A stretch of DNA of 64,000 nt from NCBI GenBank assembly GCA_965276815.1, contig CBDIBE010000008.1:372001-436000 (forward strand). Reading direction: 5' to 3'. Position numbers and translations under genes: made by a program. This DNA comes from JAVVHH01 sp965276815. GTDB taxonomy: Bacteria > Pseudomonadota > Alphaproteobacteria > Acetobacterales > Acetobacteraceae. The notes under the pieces are model-generated. The model was not told the DNA's origin. It worked only from the letters and a program-made list of their open reading frames with translations, and did no database searches. This document shows, one piece after another, positions 60,560 through 64,000 of the stretch; the first letter of the stretch is position 1, and every line of letters begins with the position of its first letter.

Positions 60560-61600
60560 TCAGCCGAGGAGCCGGGCAATCGCCCGCGCCGTGTAGTCCA
60601 CGACCGGGATGATCCTGCCATAATTGATCCGCGTCGGCCCAATCACCCCGATGGCGCCGACAATCCGGTCCGCGCTGCGCGCCGGCGCCACCACCATCGA
60701 CACCCCGCTCGCGCCGAACAGCCCGCTCTCCGCGCCGATGAAGATGCGCACGCCGTCGGAGCACTCTGCCAGCTCCAGCAGCCGCAACATCGTCTCCTGT
60801 GTCTCGAGACGTTCGAACAGCGTCTGGATCGCCTGCAGGCTCTCGACCGCGGTCACGTCGGCCAGCAACCGCGCTTGCCCGCGCACGATCAGCGAGCCGC
60901 CACGACCCTCGCCGCTCCAGGTCGCGAGCCCCGTCTCCACCACCAGCGTGGTCAAAGCGTCGAGCTGTGTGCGGTCCTCCGCCATGTCGCCCGCGACCGT
61001 CCGCCGCAACTCGGCCAGGCTGCGGCCTGACAGCCGCGCGTTGAGGTAATTGGCCGCCTGCGTCAGCGCCGAGGGCGGCAGACCCGGCGGCGTCTCGATG
61101 ACCCGGTTCTCCACCTGCCCATCGGCGCCGACCAGGATCACCAGCGCCCGGCCGGACCCGAGGGCGACAAACTCGATATGCCGTAGCGCGCCCTCCGATT
61201 TCGGCGCCACCACCAGCCCGGCCGCGCCCGCGAGCCCCGCCAGCAGCGCGCTCGTCTCGGCCAATGTGTCTTCCAGGCTGCGCCCTCTCGCCTCCAGCGC
61301 CCGCCCGATCGCCTCCTGCTCCTCCTCCGGCACGCTGCCGAACTGCAGCAAGCCGTCCACGAACAGCCGCAATCCCCGCTCCGTCGGCAGCCGCCCCGCG
61401 CTCGTGTGCGGCGAGAATAGCAGGCCGGCCTCGGTCAGGTCGGACATCACGTTGCGGATCGTCGCCGGCGAAAGATTGATCGGCAGCCGGCGCGACAGCG
61501 TGCGGCTGCCCACCGGCTCGCCGGTCTCTACATATTGCTCGACGATTTCGCGCAGCACCGCGGCCGAGCGTGGGTCGAGCTCGAGCGGGCTCCTAGGCAA
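60560..61600 (-). CDS. hrcA: Heat-inducible transcription repressor HrcA
   Basis: 346 aa. The N-terminal winged helix contains AVLREIVEQYVETGEPVGSRTLSRR and LSPATIRNVMSDLTEAGLLFSPHTSAGRLPTERG, the HrcA signature. The C-terminal region GIRIF-like SDGVRIFIGAESG and GAIGVIGPTRINYGRIIPVVDYTARAIARLLG follows. It represses groESL/dnaK through CIRCE sites. The start is TTG 61600 with GGAGG 9 bases upstream, overlapping the Gfo/Idh gene by 8 bases. The frame stays open upstream but that part is the oxidoreductase gene. Confidence 0.96.
   Translation of the reverse strand: MPRSPLELDPRSAAVLREIVEQYVETGEPVGSRTLSRRLPINLSPATIRNVMSDLTEAGLLFSPHTSAGRLPTERGLRLFVDGLLQFGSVPEEEQEAIGRALEARGRSLEDTLAETSALLAGLAGAAGLVVAPKSEGALRHIEFVALGSGRALVILVGADGQVENRVIETPPGLPPSALTQAANYLNARLSGRSLAELRRTVAGDMAEDRTQLDALTTLVVETGLATWSGEGRGGSLIVRGQARLLADVTAVESLQAIQTLFERLETQETMLRLLELAECSDGVRIFIGAESGLFGASGVSMVVAPARSADRIVGAIGVIGPTRINYGRIIPVVDYTARAIARLLG
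60566..60603 (-). repeat. hrcA 3'-end direct repeat (proximal copy)
   Basis: The intact partner of 59971-60008, lying within the last 15 codons of hrcA. Three mismatches in 38 bases. The 595-base spacing between copies holds the toxin fragment and the AT-rich gene. Confidence 0.8.
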
Positions 61601-62549
61601 GAAGGATCGCCTCCACGATCGCTTGCACTTCCAACGCCTCCTCGACGCGAGCCAGCCGGTGCGGCTCGCCTTTCGCCATGCACGCCACCTGCTCAAGCTG
61701 CCGGCGCAGCACCAATGGACGCGCCTTCTCGTTCGGCATCGCCTCCGGATCCGGCACCCAAGCGCCATCCGGCCGCTGCCGCTCGGCAATCGACCAGTCC
61801 CGCAGCCGGATGCAGCCGGCGCCGTGCAGGGTCCAGCTGTTGAACTCGTCGAGTTCGGTCCGTCCCACCGCGCCGCGCAGCTTGCCCTTGACGCCGCCCG
61901 CTTCCAGCCGCGCCTCGACCAAGCGTTCCGACCCATCGGCCGGGAACGCCGCGTGCGAGGTCCGCAAGCTGAGCGGACCCAGCAAGCGGCGGCACAGGAA
62001 CAGGAAGTGCGAGACCACCTCCCGTGTGAAACCGCCCTCCGCCCGGCCATCCAGCCACGCCGCGGCGCCTAGCTGCCACGGGCGCGGCCATTTAGCGAAC
62101 CCCACCTCGATCTCGAACCCGCGCGCGGCCGCCGTCGCCCCCTCCTGCATCCAGGCCTGCAATTGCTGCACCGCCAGCGACGACGCGAAAGGAAAATTCA
62201 CCGCGACCCGGCCGCCCATATGCCGCCGCGCAAATCTCTCCGCCGCCGCGACATCCACCGCCAGCGGCTTTTCCAGGAAGACCGCGCGTCCCGCCGCCAA
62301 GGCCTGCTCGGCATAGTCCAGGTGCGAGGCCGGCGGGGTCGCAATATACACGCAATCCGCCACCTCGATCGCCTCGTGCAGCGATCCCAGCAGCGGCAGG
62401 CTCGGCAACTCATGGCCAAGCCGCTCCAGCGCCGCCGGCGCGGTGTCCCAGACCCCCGTCACCTGCACGAGATCGCCGGCATGGTCCAGCGCCGCGCGCA
62501 GCATCCGCTCGCCCATGACGCCCGCGCCGACAATTCCGAGCTTCAGCAT
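61593..62549 (-). CDS. Gfo/Idh/MocA-family NAD(P)-dependent oxidoreductase
   Basis: 318 aa. The Rossmann motif is LKLGIVGAGVMGERML, and the family hallmark VFLEKPLAVD carries the catalytic-site EKP Lys. GRVAVNFPFASSL and a long C-terminal beta domain follow. AGGAGAGG precedes the ATG at 62549. It is cotranscribed with hrcA, overlapping it by 8 bases, and divergent from rph across 61 bases. The sugar-like substrate is unknown. Confidence 0.88.
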   Translation of the reverse strand: MLKLGIVGAGVMGERMLRAALDHAGDLVQVTGVWDTAPAALERLGHELPSLPLLGSLHEAIEVADCVYIATPPASHLDYAEQALAAGRAVFLEKPLAVDVAAAERFARRHMGGRVAVNFPFASSLAVQQLQAWMQEGATAAARGFEIEVGFAKWPRPWQLGAAAWLDGRAEGGFTREVVSHFLFLCRRLLGPLSLRTSHAAFPADGSERLVEARLEAGGVKGKLRGAVGRTELDEFNSWTLHGAGCIRLRDWSIAERQRPDGAWVPDPEAMPNEKARPLVLRRQLEQVACMAKGEPHRLARVEEALEVQAIVEAILLA

Positions 62550-62610
62550 GCCTCTCCTCTTTCGCGCCCATTCGGTTATAGGAACCTCTCCCTGCACAGG
62601 ACAGCCCCCC

Positions 62611-63324
62611 ATGCGCCCTTCCGGCCGCGCCGCCGATGCCCTTCGCGATGTTTCGTTCACCACTGGTTTCGCCCATCACGCCGAGGGGTCCTGCCTCATC
62701 CGCATGGGCGGTACCGAGGTGCTGTGCACCGCCAGCGTCGAGGGGAGGGTGCCGGGTTTCCTGCGCGGCAAGGGGGAGGGGTGGGTGACGGCCGAATACG
62801 GCATGCTGCCGCGCGCCACCCACACGCGCGGCGACCGCGAGGCGGCGCGCGGCAAGCAGTCCGGCCGCACGCAAGAAATCCAGCGCCTGATCGGCCGCAG
62901 CATGCGCGCCGTGGTGGACCGCACCGCGATGGGTGAATGTACCGTGACACTGGATTGCGACGTGCTGAACGCCGATGGCGGCACGCGCTGCGCCAGTATT
63001 ACCGGCGCCTGGGTGGCGCTCAGCCTGGCTTTCCGGACCATGCAAGCCAACAACGTGCTGACCCGGTCGCCGCTGACCGGCCAGGTCGCGGCGGTGAGTT
63101 GCGGGCTGGTCGGCGGCGAGGCCGTGCTCGATTTCGACTATGCCGAGGATAGCGGCGCCCAGGCGGACGCGAATTTCGTGCTGACCGAGGGCGGCGGGAT
63201 CGTCGAGATCCAGGGCACGGCCGAGCGGGAGCCGTTCTCGGAGCCGCAATTCATGGCCCTGATGGCGCTCGCTCGCTCGGGCACGGCGCAGCTCTTCGAG
63301 CTGCAACGGACGGCGCTTGGTTAG
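62611..63324 (+). CDS. rph: Ribonuclease PH
   Basis: 237 aa, phosphorolytic 3' exoribonuclease that trims tRNA precursors. Motifs: MRPSGRAADALRDVSFTTGF, VTAEYGMLPRATHTR, RTQEIQRLIGRSMRAVVD, LDCDVLNADGGTRCASITGAWVAL and EGGGIVEIQGTAE. The ATG at 62611 fits the family start; the frame is open to 62443 without homology. rph followed by rdgB is a common alphaproteobacterial order. Confidence 0.97.
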   Translation: MRPSGRAADALRDVSFTTGFAHHAEGSCLIRMGGTEVLCTASVEGRVPGFLRGKGEGWVTAEYGMLPRATHTRGDREAARGKQSGRTQEIQRLIGRSMRAVVDRTAMGECTVTLDCDVLNADGGTRCASITGAWVALSLAFRTMQANNVLTRSPLTGQVAAVSCGLVGGEAVLDFDYAEDSGAQADANFVLTEGGGIVEIQGTAEREPFSEPQFMALMALARSGTAQLFELQRTALG

Positions 63325-63368
63325 GGGCGTGGGCCGAGACGGCCATAAGCCGTAAGGATAGGGAGTTG

Positions 63369-63989
63369 ATGCCAACGGAACATACCTTTGTGCGGCGGCG
63401 GCTCGAACCCGGCAGCCGCCTGGTCATCGCGACGCACAACCCGGGTAAGCTGCGCGAGATTGCCGAGCTGCTGCAGCCGCGCGCGGTCGAGGCGGTGTCT
63501 GCGGGCGAGCTCGGCTTGCCCGAACCGGAGGAAGACGCGCCCGATTTCGCGGGGAACGCCCGCATCAAGGCCATCGCCGCCACCAGCGCCGGGTTGCCCG
63601 CGCTCGCCGACGATTCCGGCTTCTGCGTGGCGGCGCTCGGCGGGGCGCCGGGCGTGTATTCCGCCCGCTGGGGCGGGCCTACCAAGGATTTTGCCGCGGC
63701 GATGCGGCGGGTGCACCAACAGGTCGACGACGTGGCGGATCGCCGGGCCTGGTTCATGTGCGCGATCTGCCTCGCCTGGCCGGACGGGCAGACGGCGACT
63801 TTCCTCGGCCGCACCGGCGGCGAGCTGGTCTGGCCGCCACGGGGCGACAAGGGCTTCGGCTACGACCCGATTTTCGTGCCGCATGGCGGGGCCGAGACCT
63901 ATGGCGAGATGGACCAGGGCCGGAAGCACGCCAGCAGCCACCGCGCGCTCGCGATGGCGCAGTTCTTCAAATCGTGCTTGCCTGGATGA
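63369..63989 (+). CDS. rdgB: RdgB/HAM1 non-canonical purine NTP pyrophosphatase
   Basis: 206 aa. It hydrolyses dITP and XTP to prevent their incorporation. Motifs: LVIATHNPGKLREIAELL (substrate loop), LADDSGFCVAALGGAPGVYSARW (metal and base site), GDKGFGYDPIFVP and KHASSHRALA. The ATG at 63369 is preferred to the adjacent TTG at 63366; GGGAG lies close upstream. It lies 44 bases downstream of rph. Confidence 0.96.
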   Translation: MPTEHTFVRRRLEPGSRLVIATHNPGKLREIAELLQPRAVEAVSAGELGLPEPEEDAPDFAGNARIKAIAATSAGLPALADDSGFCVAALGGAPGVYSARWGGPTKDFAAAMRRVHQQVDDVADRRAWFMCAICLAWPDGQTATFLGRTGGELVWPPRGDKGFGYDPIFVPHGGAETYGEMDQGRKHASSHRALAMAQFFKSCLPG

Positions 63990-64000
63990 GGTCAGGTGGT

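Noticed and set aside
1..64000. CRISPR arrays, prophage structural genes, complete insertion sequences, rRNA
   Set aside because: None seen on reading both strands: no regularly spaced repeats, no transposase or integrase gene, no phage module and no rRNA sequence.

Overview
The window is GC-rich and almost fully coding, from a heterotrophic alphaproteobacterium. The housekeeping order at the right end (zinc-finger protein-polA, hrcA, rph, rdgB), the TAT-like signal peptides and the many periplasmic binding proteins fit Rhodospirillales, most likely Acetobacteraceae; this placement is inference from gene content.

Layout. 1-4008 (minus): an operon of a 2-oxoglutarate/Fe(II) oxygenase, two polar-amino-acid ABC permeases, their binding protein and an aspartoacylase-type deacylase cut by the window edge. 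4212-5156: a DUF808 membrane protein. 5267-11833 (minus): a five-gene operon (CoA ligase, enoyl-CoA hydratase, sigma-54 activator, amidase, peptide-type binding protein) behind a perfect -24/-12 sigma-54 promoter with an upstream palindrome. 12384-15662: oxyR-katG with an OxyR-like site between them. 15726-23593 (minus): hydantoinase/oxoprolinase A and B with a PotABCD-type transporter, divergent from a LysR gene. 24602-29025: RND pump with adaptor. 29440-32241: DctPQM TRAP transporter. 32328-34978: orphan NMT1-type binding protein with a GMC oxidoreductase. 35145-37260: small and decayed genes, a PEP-CTERM protein, and an internally deleted nucleotidyltransferase with its partner. 37329-41691: flavin monooxygenase / Ldh2 dehydrogenase / lactonase-like operon divergent from LysR. 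41697-42644: SUMF1-like secreted protein. 42837-48274: HpcH/HpaI aldolase and a complete Liv ABC transporter. 48415-53443 (minus): Rieske protein, two amidohydrolases, phosphotriesterase-like hydrolase and FMN alpha-hydroxyacid oxidase, beside the C-terminal stump of a GntR/FCD regulator. 54092-54168: tRNA-Arg(CCG) with a nearby partial copy. 54300-63989: lipase-like hydrolase, zinc-finger protein, polA, glycosyltransferase, receiver protein, hrcA, Gfo/Idh oxidoreductase, rph and rdgB.

Most of the window is therefore a chain of uptake-plus-catabolism modules, each with its own regulator, ending in conserved core genes. The most unusual spot is 59971-60603, just downstream of hrcA. A 56-codon frame resembling the C-terminal end of a polymorphic (CdiA/Rhs-type) toxin is translationally coupled to an AT-rich 95-98 aa gene that looks like an immunity gene, and the pair lies between 38-bp direct repeats derived from the hrcA 3' end. 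It looks like an orphan toxin/immunity cassette left by an integration event.
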